DNA of 64,000 bases from Bradysia coprophila (lineage: Eukaryota; Arthropoda; Insecta; Diptera; Sciaridae): NCBI RefSeq assembly GCF_014529535.1, contig NC_050735.1, positions 10,675,739 to 10,739,738 of the forward strand. Direction: 5' to 3'. The position numbers and the translations under genes were made by a program. Each line of letters opens with the position of its first letter. The first letter of the stretch is position 1. The notes beneath the pieces are model-generated. The model saw only the letters and a list, made by a program, of their open reading frames with translations, did not search any database and was not told the DNA's origin. Of the stretch, positions 24,969 to 36,631 are shown in pieces.

Positions 24969-25532
24969 TTAAAAACTATCGCCGATAAACCATGGATGAA
25001 TCCACGAAGCAGACGGTGGCGGAGTAGGTGGGTAAATGGTTGGCGATGGTAATGCACTACTTCTGGCCTGACTATCAAAATTCAGCGCTTGATGTAAGGG
25101 CATATGGTAGCCGAGCGGATTGAAATGGGTACCGAATATTCCGTTGTTCGTTTGTATGGGATGTGATTGCACTTGGTGTGGACTGATCGAGACCGGATCC
25201 ATAATGGAAAATGGTGTTGTTTGTTGACGGGCTGTTTCTGGATTGGTGCTAGCGAATTTAACAAACGGTTCGCTGGTTGGTTTTTCTTGCGAATATCGAC
25301 ACGACGATGATAGGGACGCTTTGCTGTCTTTGGGTATGGTTGGCGACGGGAACGGTTGTAAATAGTTTCGTTCTTGTTGGTTGGCAATTGCTATTGCACT
25401 GGAGGTTAAACTTTGCGGATACCATGGATTGGGTCGATTTTGGTGTTCTAAATCTGATTCGTCGTGTTTGATATTCATAGAAACAGCCGGTGCGAGGGAG
25501 CATTCGTCAGACGATGCCCCCAACCCCGTTTC
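24969..25532 (-). CDS. In-frame open extension after a TAG stop (candidate readthrough region)
   Basis: Immediately after the TAG at 25533-25535 the same frame stays open for 187 codons and ends at the stop at 24969. The encoded segment is Ser/Pro/Gln/Asn-rich (GASSDECSLAPAVSMNIKHD near the start, PSPTIYPPTPPPSASW and WFIGDSF near the end) and matches the style of the upstream protein. There is no intervening splice acceptor that keeps this frame: using the AG inside CAGCTAG as acceptor gives a frame that stops within about 15 codons. It therefore either is translated by stop-codon readthrough, or the TAG is a polymorphism or assembly error, or it is fortuitous. Confidence 0.5.
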   Translation of the reverse strand, partial: ETGLGASSDECSLAPAVSMNIKHDESDLEHQNRPNPWYPQSLTSSAIAIANQQERNYLQPFPSPTIPKDSKASLSSSCRYSQEKPTSEPFVKFASTNPETARQQTTPFSIMDPVSISPHQVQSHPIQTNNGIFGTHFNPLGYHMPLHQALNFDSQARSSALPSPTIYPPTPPPSASWIHPWFIGDSF

Positions 25533-28500
25533 CTAGCTGATGCGCGGACGTTTTGTTGAAGGTTGCTCGGAATGGGCTCGCACCATATATGACAATTGTG
25601 GCATATACTGCATAACATCACGTACTTGCACTAGAGGAACATTACTATCTAAATGGTGGTTTCCATTTTCACGAAGCGTTTGACACTGTAATCTGTTAAG
25701 CGGAATGGAAATTAGTTAGTGTCATCAACACAACACTAACAATGTGCACGGCTTACCGATTTCCTTTGTACAATTTGACACCAAGCACTTCTAGGACTCT
25801 TTTGCAGGTGTCTAAGCTGATACCCGGGAAAAAGTACTCGTTCAAATCTGGCAATGTTATGAGATAATCTGTGTAATGGCTGCCATGCATGTTAATGCAC
25901 GGCACCATAACATTATCGATTAGAACTCTTTGGACTTTGTATGGAGCATGTCCCGTTCCGCCGGGCACTTCTGGAATGACATTCAGCCGTGTGCTACCGT
26001 CCTGGGACTGCTGAAGCTGTTGCAGATGTGCCATTTGATGGTTTACAGCTCGATCATTATTAATTGTCATATGACGTTGTTGCTGTTGTTGCTGTAACTG
26101 CTTCTGCAACTGCTGCTGTTGCTGAAGATTGTGTTGTTGTTGAAGCTGTTGTTGCTGCTGCTGCTGCTGTTGTTGTTGTTGCTGCTGTAGTTGTTGTTGT
26201 CTTAAATTGTTCGCCCTGAAATAATTTCAATTAGGAATGAGTTCCATGGACTTGGATCTTTCAATCAAACTGAATAGAAGAGTCAGGTGAAATTTATAAA
26301 TTCATTCAAATTCAGAGATAGCACAGATAGCTGCAAGCTTATCCAGCTAAAAACTATTATAATTCGGAAGTGGTCATCCTGTTTACACATTGTAATGATA
26401 AGATCAAATCTTTGACCTGATATGTGTCTAAATTTTCAATTCTAGAATAAGAGGACGCAGCCTAATTCCAAATTGAAAATTATAGGAATATAGAAAGATT
26501 TTGACACTCGACGTAACTGACTAAGATGCAATTCTCCGATAATTGCAACTTTTTCGTGATAAATCAGCCGGATGTTAAAATAGATTCATTTCGTAGATAT
26601 ATTAGATAAAGGATCACTCTGGTGCATGAAAGTCGGTTCTAACTGATGTCACGGTACCATTGACTGTACTTTTATTTTTGTTTTGACAAATTGAGTAGCT
26701 TTCCTTTCCAAGCTAACAGAATCAAATCGAAAATACGAACGGTGAAAGTTTGAAAATTATGCAAAAATTCACAACAGTGTCGGCAGAATGTCACGCGTTG
26801 CCAAGCATAGCATAATTTTTAACGTCATTTTGATATGATGAATAACGATAACGATCTAGAGATATCGAATTACGAGACTCAGAACATCAAAAGAAATGTC
26901 GAAAAATGTGGAATGTGGATTGAAAGTCGAAAATGGCTCAATGGCTACAATCACACTTACATATGATTTTGTGGTTGTGCTCGAACTAACGGTGGTGGTT
27001 GTTGCGGTTGCTGGGTCCCGATTTGACCCATTGGTAATGAGTTATATGAAGTATACGGCTGTCGGCCGATAACATTGTGCTGCATTTGTGTTCGCGTTGG
27101 ATTCGGATAGCCTCGTTGTTGAGCATGAGCCTATAATTTGCCCGATTAGTTGCAGTTAATGATCCAAGAAATGAATAGCCAAGTATTACCTGAGCCACTT
27201 GTTGAGCTTGTGCCTGAGCGGCCTGCTGTTGGGCCAGCCGTATTACACGGTCTGTTTGTTGTTGGGTCAGCAAATTCGATTGAATGCTGTTTGGTGTCTG
27301 TATATTCGCCCAATTACTTGCTAGCGCCTGCTGAAGGACAACAAATCAACTTTCCCGTTTTTATTGCAATTAAATTTCAAATTACCTGAACGGCGGCAGC
27401 AGTGATGTCATGTGGTGCAGTTAGCGTTGCATTTGGTGCCATTCTACCCTGCACAAGGCCACCAACATAAGCCGGAGGTTGTTTTCTGACTTGAGGAACG
27501 TTATTTTTGGAAACGGTGTTAATGACTTGTTTCGGCGGTGGAGCCTGCGGTTGTTTGGTCCAGTGTCTTGCATTATTACTGTTTCGTGGCGTCGACACCA
27601 GTAGTTGGTGATCAACAACCTTACTCGGCCAGTAATCCTCGAACTCTGTTCCAGTTGGAAAGTAACTTTTGATGTCCACTAAGCTTATCACATGCACAGA
27701 ATCACTAGCGAACAATTCATTGCGAATGCCTTGAACTTTGCAACAAAATTTCAAATACGACAAATCCCAACCGGACAGGCTTTCCGCTTTCAATTTCAAA
27801 TTTTCGGTTTCACCTTCGAAGTAAAACAACGGAACGAATTTTTCACCATCGCGTACCGTGTACGGTACAACTGACTCTTTGTTTATCCGAATGAATCCAC
27901 ATTTATCCGATGGTCCGTTTGTGCCCATTATGAGTTTCTTATAACAGATGTCCAGAAACTGGTAGAACTTTGTTGCATCGCTCAGTCTTACCACTAAATC
28001 CTTTAATGTGAACATTTCACGACTGAAGGCCGAGTCACAGTGCTTGTGATTGATTTCATTCAAAAGACGAGATTCAGCTTCTGTAATGTAATAGCTCCGA
28101 ACGCACGTACAACTGTAGATATCCGCATGTAAACTGTTCAAATAGTTGTTCAGCAATTTCGATTCGACCATCCGCACAGAACAATATTTTTCAGCCTGTC
28201 GTAATATGAATGGAATGTGAGTCTTTCCAAATGTCGTCCAGCCGAAACGACCTTTTTGGCTCTCCTCGTCCGCTGGCTTTTTTTCACTGTCAGCTGTTGT
28301 GGCATCGTTTTTTGGTTTACTCGGATCCTGGGAATTTATTATCCCAATTTGTTGCAGTTGAGGCGGTGGAACCGCCTTCCGTGTTAAATAGTTCATGATA
28401 TTCGATTGGCCGTTTGTTGCTGTTCCTGGCATTCCCGGTGGAACGCGTCCGGTGGCGGCCACCACTTGAGCAGCTGCTGCTTTGGCAGTGGCCTGTCGAT

Positions 28501-28609
28501 GGGTCTCTTTCATTTTTGCAGCCATTTCATTGATTTCGGCCTCATCGTGACGTTCCTCTTTGACTGTAACGCCCGGTAGTGACCCGAAATTATGATTGGG
28601 AATAGACAT
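25533..28609 (-). CDS. Glutamine-rich nuclear protein, family not named
   Basis: Five exons on the minus strand: 27386-28609, 27190-27327, 26961-27130, 25757-26215 and 25533-25692, totalling 2151 nt, 716 residues. Exon 1 holds a compact, well-ordered region (about residues 130-330, from RFGWTTFGKTHIPFILRQAE to EFEDYWPSKVVD) rich in aromatic residues and cysteines, which looks like a conserved domain that I cannot name. Exons 2-4 are Gln-rich, with a CAG-type run in exon 4 (26100-26205). After it comes a second ordered segment (KVQRVLIDNVMVPCINMHGS .. FFPGISLDTCKRVLEVLGV), vaguely like Ski/Sno-type DNA-interaction folds. The end KRPRIS resembles a nuclear localisation signal. A transcription or chromatin role is inferred. 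The start is the first ATG of the open exon. The TAG is followed by a long in-frame extension, entered separately. Confidence 0.85.
26090..26205 (-). repeat. CAG/CAA trinucleotide tract coding polyglutamine
   Basis: Nearly uninterrupted CAA/CAG codons in exon 4 of the glutamine-rich gene, broken by Leu, His-Asn-Leu and Lys. Mixed CAA and CAG use suggests selection for the residue rather than pure slippage. Confidence 0.8.
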
Positions 28610-30479
28610 TTCACTTGGATGAGACTCAATTTACACTACGAAATTTTGGAAATTGTCACTTGGTTTCGATATTTCGTGTCTGATGTCCGTTTTTAATTTT
28701 GACCACTCACTTTTCTTTTAGAGGAAATCATTTTTTTTCTTATTCACTTCAGTTGCACGAAAATGTTTTTCTTTTTTTCCTCATTAACACTCATCGCCTG
28801 CTGATTGATATCAGAGTAGTCTTTTTTTTAAGGTTACAAATCGTTGAAATTAATTTCGGGTACATGCGAAAATTGATGTGTGTATGTATAATTATTGATA
28901 CTCGTTACCGTTCGAGTAATTTCCTTTACATTTACTTATTCACTTCTCGATTTCAAATCGCTTTGAAGTTTATTACAGTTTCAGTTTGTTGAAAATGGTT
29001 CACGTCCTGACAGACAAAAATGTACACAAAAAATTTATTATTTTTTTTATATAAATGAAACAAAAAATTCGTACGTACTACTACTTCAACAAACCGGACA
29101 CAAGAGGAAAGTACCTAACTAATTTTTGAAATTTCAGTACGGGATTTGTTCAGTGTAGTCTTCAACCGGGCCCCGCTAAATATAATCTCATTATTTATTC
29201 TTTCTTGCCTCTCCACCTGTGACTCATTCCATTTTCATATCTATATAAAATGTCTGCCGTTTCAGCCAATGACAGTCGACCTCGATCATAAAAAAAATGT
29301 TACGCAAATCTACACAACGAAAAGTACCCGGCTGAAGATTACCGTTTTGACAGAAAATTTAATTATTTTCCGAAAATAGCTTTATATTATTAATGAATTA
29401 TTGCACAAACGATTGATTATATTCACAAAAATCGCTTCGATTTGCATATTCGATTCGAATATAAGGTCAATGTAGTGTTTATTAAATCAGGGCCTCTCAT
29501 GTAAGTACTACTTTTCATCAAATGCACAGTGAAAAGGTCCCGTCTGTTGACTACAGCACGCTAAACACGACTTTACGTCCAATGTGCATAGGAATCATTT
29601 CGATTCGGCACCGTTGCTGTAAAGTCGGTAATACTACGCGCATTTTTAATTATCTATCATTGTCGACGACAGCAATATTTGTGTTGGATTTCGTAGTATG
29701 CACAATACATGTATACGTACAGCGTATATGGATACTGTATAAGCATTAGCCTTTTGAATATTGAAGAATATGAAAAGCACAGCATGTGGTTTATTACTCT
29801 ATTGAGGTATATATGGTTATTATATATACATAACATGGCATATGGCATATGCACTTAGCTATGTAGCTATGTATATATAACTACTTCTAAGCGAATGTTT
29901 TGTTTCATCGAATTTCTTGGGTTGGGAGAATTTTTTTTTTTTTCGTTTCACACTAGTGTAGGACACTCTTGAGCTAGGTTTATACTAAGAGAAGATGGAT
30001 TTATTGCCTTTTTGTTATTGTCTTTATTTGTATAGTGTCTAAAGTCTAACTAAGCTTAAGTAATGACCTTGGTTCATTTAATGACTTTTTAATGACTAAA
30101 AATATGATTTATATTCCTTCTACGGTTACGGACTATAGACACGACAGACAAACTACTTCTAATTATTAAACGATCGAAAGTCTTAATTTCTTCTCAGAAA
30201 CGAAAGTCAGTCTATTTGTGCTGACCAAGGCAAAATGGAAAATTTTGATAAGCGTAAAGTTTATAGTCACCAGCTTGGCTAGTACCGACTCGAGTCGGAA
30301 TTTATTTGATGACTCCACTCACTCATCATAACAAAATTCAGGTAAAAAGCAGATCGTTTGAAAATACTCATTACCGCATTCTCGTTGAAATTAGCATTTT
30401 AGGCAATAAAGCAGGTAAAGCGATTCTACCTTTCTTAAAGTAGAATTCCCTTTAAATAATACAGTTATCGAAAGTAGGT
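28610..30479. other. 5' flank of the glutamine-rich gene, nothing recognised
   Basis: AT-rich, with homopolymer T runs. It should contain the promoter and 5' UTR of the minus-strand gene starting at 28609. One notable block, ATTAAATCAGGGCCT (29484-29498), recurs at 34962-34976 with further similar sequence downstream of both. No exon or RNA gene was recognised. Confidence 0.4.
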
Positions 30480-31158
30480 AGGCAGACCAGGCAGACAGTT
30501 TGGATCGTAATCAATATCGTTGTGTGGGAAACGTCATCATACCACAGTAATTGGCTTTGCAACTATTTCGAAATAATCAACTATTCTGCCTGCTTGTCTA
30601 TTCGCCTAGTCAGTTGGCCTGTAGAGGCGCCACATTTTTTTTATAGTACTTCAATCTCACTGGACTATTTTTTTGTGAAACAACTTCACATTGATTCATT
30701 CCCATGAAATGTCACAGCAGTGAAGTTTGTTCATGAAAAAATAATTCAGTGATAATTGTATTAGATTTTACACTTAGTTTCTAAACTTCATTCTCCTATG
30801 GGACAAGTTTGTTGGCCTGTATAGGCGCAATTTTTTTCATAGTACTTCATTCTCTGCGGCTTATTTTCATGTGAACCAACTTCACATTTGTCATTACAGA
30901 AGAAATGTCACCATATGAAATATGGAAAAACTCTATTACATTTCTTCTTAGTTTCTAAACATCATTCTCCTATAAACGAAAATTTGGTTGGTAGTAGTTT
31001 TGATACTCGGTAGTTGCCAGCTGGATTGACCTTCAAAATTGCAAAGCCACTATGAACGAAATCAACACCATTCAAAAATAATTATTTGTTATCTAATAAC
31101 AGATAGCTCACAGTTAACATTGCAATTCCAAAATTTGGTAGTTCGTAGCTGACTACAA

Positions 31159-31340
31159 AAGTATAAACCAGGGTATGGTCTGTTCATACAAACCGGAGGA
31201 CATGGAGATTTCATATAAACATACTCACCTCCTATGAGAGGTGAGTTTGTTTAAGTATATAAAATCGCTGTATCCTCCGCTACATACAAAGTTTGACATT
31301 CAGTTTGACATTCGATCATACCTTGTGTTGACGTTCATTG
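31159..31340. mobile_element. Palindromic MITE family B, copy 2
   Basis: Reverse-complement copy of the element at 8342-8520, sharing the GTATAAACCAGG..TATGGTCTG end, the ACAAACCGGAGGACAT block and the central CACCTC..GAGAGGTGAGTTT palindrome. The left terminus is degraded compared with copy 1, so the target duplication is not clear. Confidence 0.8.
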
Positions 31341-31602
31341 ACTACAACACGTAATTTAATTTGTTTACTATTCGCTGAACGCAAATCGAGGTTTCTCCAT
31401 TTCCATGTAAGGAATTCTTTTGAAAAACAGCCTACCGAAATCGGACGCATTTTCCAGTGGACTTTTTAGGCCTTTTTTCTTAAAAAAAGAACCTATTGTG
31501 GACACTTCATCTGTCCGTCCGTCCATCCATCCGTCCGTCCGTCCATGTGTCTGTGTCACAAATTATAATTATGGCTATTACAGCCAAATACGCGACACTT
31601 AG

Positions 31603-32240
31603 AATTGCAATGCTACTATGATCAAATCAACACCAGGCAAATCATTATTATTTGTTATCTGGTAACCGATCGCTCATAGCAGACATTGCGATTTGAAAAT
31701 TTCGTATTTTTTGGTAGTTGGACCACCAAAATAATTATCAGCGAAGATGTTAAGGCCAGTTCATACTCGCATACATTTTTGCGATATATGCGACCATGAA
31801 CTGGCCTTAACTGTTCGAGAGATGCGCTCCGACTGATGAAATTATTCGGCCTGCTGGTCTATTTATAAATCGAGTATTTGGTAGTTGACTACTACTATGG
31901 TAAATTGCAATGCTACTATGATCAAATCAACACCAGGCAAATCATTATTATTTGTTATCTGGTAACCGATCGGTCATAGCAGACATTGCGATTTGAAAAT
32001 TTGGTATTTTTTGGTAGTTGGACTACCAAAATAATTATCAGCAAAGATGTTAACTGTTCGAGAGATGCGCACAGACTGATGAAATTATTCGGCCTGCTGG
32101 TCTATTTATAAATCGAGTATTTGGTAGTTGACTACTACTATGGTAAATTGCAATGCTACTACGAGCAAATCAACACCAGGCAAATCATTATTATTTGTTA
32201 TCTGGTAACCGATCGCTCATAGCAGACATTGTAATTTGAA
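31603..32240 (+). repeat. 243-bp tandem array, two full units and one partial
   Basis: Units start AATTGCAATGCTACTA at 31603, 31903 and 32146. The second spacing is 243 bp; the first is 300 bp because unit 1 carries the 57-bp net insertion of the TTAA palindrome. The units are otherwise nearly identical, and the third breaks off after about 95 bp. Confidence 0.9.
31750..31810. mobile_element. TTAA-flanked 61-bp palindromic element, copy 3
   Basis: Inverse orientation to the copies at 23341-23458. It interrupts the first unit of the 243-bp array at GATG-TTAA-CTGTTCG; the second unit has the uninterrupted GATGTTAACTGTTCG at about 32046-32060. The net gain is exactly 57 bp: 53 bp of element plus one extra TTAA. 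This is direct evidence of insertion into and duplication of TTAA, as made by piggyBac-type transposases. Confidence 0.92.
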
Positions 32241-33139
32241 ACAAAGCAATACAACAATTAGTCAACAAACAAAGTGGTAGTTGAACGAATACCAAGCTGG
32301 TAGTAAACAGAAATTGAAAAAGAAAAGAAAAAAGACCTCACCAGGCTTCAGCCGGTCTATTCTTGTTTATATGTACCTAGAAAGGACTGCGACCCTAGAA
32401 GCCAAAACACCTTTCAAAAAAATTCTTCGAAGCTTTTGTGACTGGTGAAAGGTAATCAAAAACCGAAAACTTTCACTTTTCTTACCAAAATTTCTCCGGG
32501 TACACGAACCGTACATGGTCGTGTGGGGTGTCATTAGAAAGGTAATCACATGTACTATTGTGCCGAATAGAGACTCATTGGTTTTAAAATTAATCCACAC
32601 TGAAATATGTGCAGTTGAAGTTTTCAACTGAAAACTTGCACTTTTCTTTCCAATATTTCTCCAGTTACACGAGCCGTACATGGTGGTGTGGGGTATCATT
32701 TGAAAGTTAATTTTATGTGCCTTTGGGCCAAATAGGGTCTTATGGTGTTTGGTTGCATATGCAATGAAATATGAGAAGTTGAAATGTTTAAGTGCCCAAA
32801 TTTTCGGCTTTCGATCACCTTTCACCAGCCATAAAAGCATCGAAGAATTTTTTTGAGAGTGGTTTTGGCTTCTAGGGTCGAAGTCCTTTCTAGGTACCTA
32901 TAAAAAGTTCCACTAGAAAACACGCCCGATTTCGGTAGGCTGTTTTTCAAAAGAATCCCTCTGTATGTTTTAGTCCAGACAATCTCCTGAACGCAAATCG
33001 AGGTTTCTGCGCATCGACTGTCGAAATTATTCTGTCTGCTTGCCTATTTAAAGCTTGATTTTTTGGTAGTTGACTACCAAACTGGTAGTTGACGACCACG
33101 CTGATAGAGGTGGTAGAGATGTTTATTGCATATACACCC

Positions 33140-33873
33140 GGAATATTCTTGTTACATGTACAGTTCCCACCCACGGAAAGTGGTCGTTACATGTGGGTAC
33201 TTTTTCATTACATCACAAGTGAAGGAAAATTCGTATGAAAACTCATTACACACCATCAGATTTTCATTACTTATCAGCAAAAATGTATCACATGAAATAT
33301 TCGTTGGGTATTTATTGCACTGAAATTGAAACATTGACTCGCGATCTTATTTTAGTTTTGATACCACAAACTATATTTCTATTATTATTATTTCGTATGG
33401 TTTTACATCAAGTCTTATTACATTGCATTCATAGTTCTTGTACATTGGTACTTCTAATTTCACAACTATTCATTCTTATATCTAGTAATGTTTCATATTG
33501 TATACTTAAATGTATTTCTAGTGCCGGGAGGATGGAACAATACCAACAGTTCGGCGACCATATGCGATGATGATTACGCCGATGGTTGTATAAGTTAAAT
33601 GGGGGATCCACAGTTGAGTGTAATGGGCTGTCATCATTCACGAGTTCTCCACTATTATTGGTCCATCTATGAACAGCTAGCAGCGGTAGAACTTTGCAAC
33701 CACGTGTTTCCATTGTCTTCTGTTTCTTCGCCTTCGGCTCGGATATGCAAACTCTACACTTGTCAAAATACCCCGTTTCCAAAGCTTGTTGCTTAAAACC
33801 ACACTAGTGAGTTAGGCTCGTATCACAAAATTGATCCCTCGTGTAATGAACTACCTCCGCAGCATCCAATGAA
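33140..33873 (+). repeat. Dispersed repeat family A, partial copy
   Basis: The right end (about 33765-33873: AAAGCTTGTTGCTTAAAACCAC .. CTCCGCAGCATCCAATG) matches the right part of 60424-60828. The left part shares GGTCGTTACATGTG-type blocks with 37738-37757. A minus-strand open frame of 117 codons (33429-33782) runs through it but shows no recognised domain. Confidence 0.5.
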
Positions 33874-36497
33874 ATCTAATATTACTGTTTGATAGCTTTT
33901 AATTCGATGATTTGGTAGTTGGATACCAAATTGGTAGTTGACTACTAAACTGACATAAAGTTGGTGGAGATGTTTACTGTTCAAAAGCGGTATATCGACT
34001 GATATGAAACTATTCCTCCTGCTTGTCTAATTATAACTGAAGTTTTTGGTAGTCGGCAGATTCAAAAAAAAAAAATTAGAAAAAGAAAGAAGACCTCACC
34101 AGGCTCAGCTGGTCTATTCTTGATTAATTTATATCGTTTTTTAGTTTTTTTTAAAACTACTTCTATTTCAAAAGTTTTTCAGTTTTAAAGTTTTTTCGGT
34201 TTATTTGTTTCTTTTTCAGTTCTGTTTTTTTTTTCTGTTTTTCGCAGTTTTAACTATTTTGCCTCCAATTTTTCTTAGTTTTTTTTATTTTTATTTTGTT
34301 TCTTTGTATGTTTTAAAATTGTATGTTTTTGTTTTTCTACGTTTTGAATCAAACATTTAGCATATGTTTGTTTTAGACTGAATATTCCTGAAGCACGAAT
34401 ATAGTAATCAGGTCAAAGCTGACCTGAGATCTAAAGTCGGTTACCCGCAACGGTTCAGGAAATTTTCAGGATACCTGGTTTCTTTCTTTAAACAGAATGA
34501 ACTTTCAGGCAATCTATTCCCTAACAAATAATTCCCAATGAAAGTGTAGAATGTCAGTCCGGAGCAAAGTGCATAAAGAAAGGGAAGGTACCCCGATTAT
34601 CGGGTGAATTTACTAGGGAAAAAAATCCGCAAATTACTATCAGAAAATGACGTTATTCCTTGTCACTAACTTCTAGTTTGTCTTCACCTTTCAAACCAGT
34701 AATAATTAGTGTTATCAATTAAAACATTAGTAGAAAAATTAGTCTTCAATTCAATAAATATTTATTTGTCGATAAAAACAAAAATTATCTTGATGAAAAA
34801 ACATTTTGGAAGTGGTCTGATGCACGAACCTATAGATATAGATACAATAGAGACTATTCGCACAAATTGCCATGACTCAGCATCATTTTAGAGACGCTAA
34901 ACTAAACTTTTACCAACGAACACCATAACGACTATGTACACAAACGGTAACGTACCTAGTATTAAATCAGGGCCTTCCATGTTACTACATAATATCTATT
35001 TTCTTGTGACTTGTATATAAGCGCGTTATATATTCCACGTAAAGCTGTTAGCAATAAGGGACCCGTTTGATGACTACCGCAAACGAAAGACGACTTTATA
35101 TACTCTATATATAAGACCGATTCAAAAATGTGGGTAACGCGCGTCACGTCACATACAATCTTCTTTGGTGTACTTATTTATATACTACAACAATATACCG
35201 AAAGTAGGTTTGTGTTAGGTTAATGCTGATTGTATATAATGTAACATATAGTTGGGTAGTTTGCTTGAATTGTTTATGAAGTATATAGTCCCTCTGCAGA
35301 GCCTATTATTGTTAAGACGTTGTAAATTACAAAACTGTAACCACTCAATTTCTGAACAATAGTTAAAAGAGTAAGTCTAATGGAAAATTTACTTTTACAA
35401 AAATATTTTATTTATCAGTAAAGCTTGATATTGTCTGCATCGGTGTCACGACATCAGATGCTGGCAATGATTGCCAACTACTAATTATCAAATATTCTTA
35501 ATATACTTCTAGCTTCTTAGTGCCTTTCGACAGGATAATGCTTTCATATGACTGTATACTACTACTATTGTCGTATGTGTACGGAGGTTAAAGTATTAAA
35601 GTTTATATCATTTGTAGTTTGTAGTTTACAGTTAAACAATAGATCATCTTCAGTGCTGTTTGAAATGCCTTCGACAATAAGAAATGCCATCAACGTTAAA
35701 AAAAATCATACAAATGATTGAATGAACGAAACATTTGACGAAACTTAAGTGAGGTTAGGTGTGAAAGTACCGTATCTTGAAGATGATCTAAACCTATAGT
35801 TATATGAATTATTTAATAGATTTCTAGTACTTATAACTTGTTTATATGTCAATAAAAATGTTTAACAAAAAATGTGTCTCTTTCTATGGCTGTAACTAAA
35901 GGTTCGTTTATCTCTCTCGTAAAATTCTTAGATCCGCTCTGCGACTTGGTACTTTACCCACTACCCACTATAAACTCCAATTTTATTTACTATGTATTTT
36001 TAATAGATTTACGGAGATCGTTAAGTATGTGTAATAATTGTAGGTGGCAGTACTGACAAAAATAAATCGAATCATGGTATGAGTGTTTTGATTTTACTGG
36101 TTCGACATTGAGTAAAAACAAAAATCTATACCTTCTGTCGGTTGCGGCTTACTTGAAAATGGAAAATTCAGGAATAAGTTTCACAAAAGGGCATGGATCT
36201 TGTTGACGTTTTCACCACTTGTCAGCAAATTTTCTTTTTATGGCGCTGTTGTAGTTTTTAAGGTAGAACTCATGGTAAATATAGGGTCCTTTCAAAAGTT
36301 AAAGATAAGTGAAACAGAGGTTTCCAGTTTATATTCATTTTTTTTTCTTTTATCGAAGTGAGGAGATGGCGTGACTTTATATTCGTTTTTTTAACGAAGG
36401 AATGAGATAGTGTTTGCATCGAACTTTCGTGTCACCGCACATCTGATTCGATTATATACATCATGTTCATTATCGGTCCTCGTCAACGTAATGCTTA

Positions 36498-36631
36498 GTT
36501 TCCTTTTACCAAAAAAGTATTCCGTGTGAGAGACAAAATTGAATTTTTTCAATTTTTGCTTTGTTTTTTTTTACAGCTAGCGGCTCTCACGGCTCTCTAA
36601 CGGAGTACTTTTTGTTGAGTGGAATAGAAAC
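36498..36631. mobile_element. MITE of 134 bp with TTA flanks (family E copy 1)
   Basis: Ends GTTTCC..TTACCAAAAAAGTATTCCG and CGGAGTACTTTTTGTTGAGTGGAATAGAAAC are inverted repeats. TTA stands on both sides (36495-36497 and 36632-36634), fitting the 3-bp TWA target duplication of PIF/Harbinger-type elements. A related copy is at 53595-53710. Confidence 0.7.

Larger units (their letters stand above)
31411..32958. mobile_element. Foldback family D, copy 1, with replaced or invaded interior
   Basis: Both ends carry the terminal module GGATTCTTTTGAAAAACAGC-like and CCTACCGAAATCGG in inverted orientation. The right half (32370-32958) also contains most of the family D arm (CCTAGAAGCCAAAAC.., CGTGTGGGGTGTCATT.. 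blocks, present in both orientations). The left half is occupied by the 243-bp tandem array. The better copy is at 60977-62446. A 22-bp block, CTGAACGCAAATCGAGGTTT plus CT, flanks it directly at 31375-31396 and 32987-33008. Confidence 0.65.
30480..34130. repeat. Repeat nest rich in GGTAGTTG units
   Basis: A 3.6-kb cluster of related direct and inverted repeats. GGTAGTTG or its palindromic form TTTGGTAGTTGACTACCAAA recurs at least ten times between 31010 and 34050. Two imperfect units beginning GTTGGCCTGTA occur at about 30612 and 30810. Nested inside are MITE family B copy 2 (31159-31340), the 243-bp tandem array (31603-32240), a TTAA palindrome (31750-31810) and foldback family D (31411-32958). 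A GACCTCACCAGGCT..GGTCTATTCTTG block at about 32334 recurs at 34092. No gene was recognised. Confidence 0.7.

Noticed and set aside
25533-25540. Alternative splice acceptor (CAGCTAG) removing the TAG of the glutamine-rich gene
   Set aside because: Joining it to the exon-4 donor gives a different frame that stops shortly after, so it does not explain the long in-frame extension.
27692-28398. Plus-strand ORFs across the glutamine-rich gene
   Set aside because: Antisense shadows of exon 1 (27386-28609).
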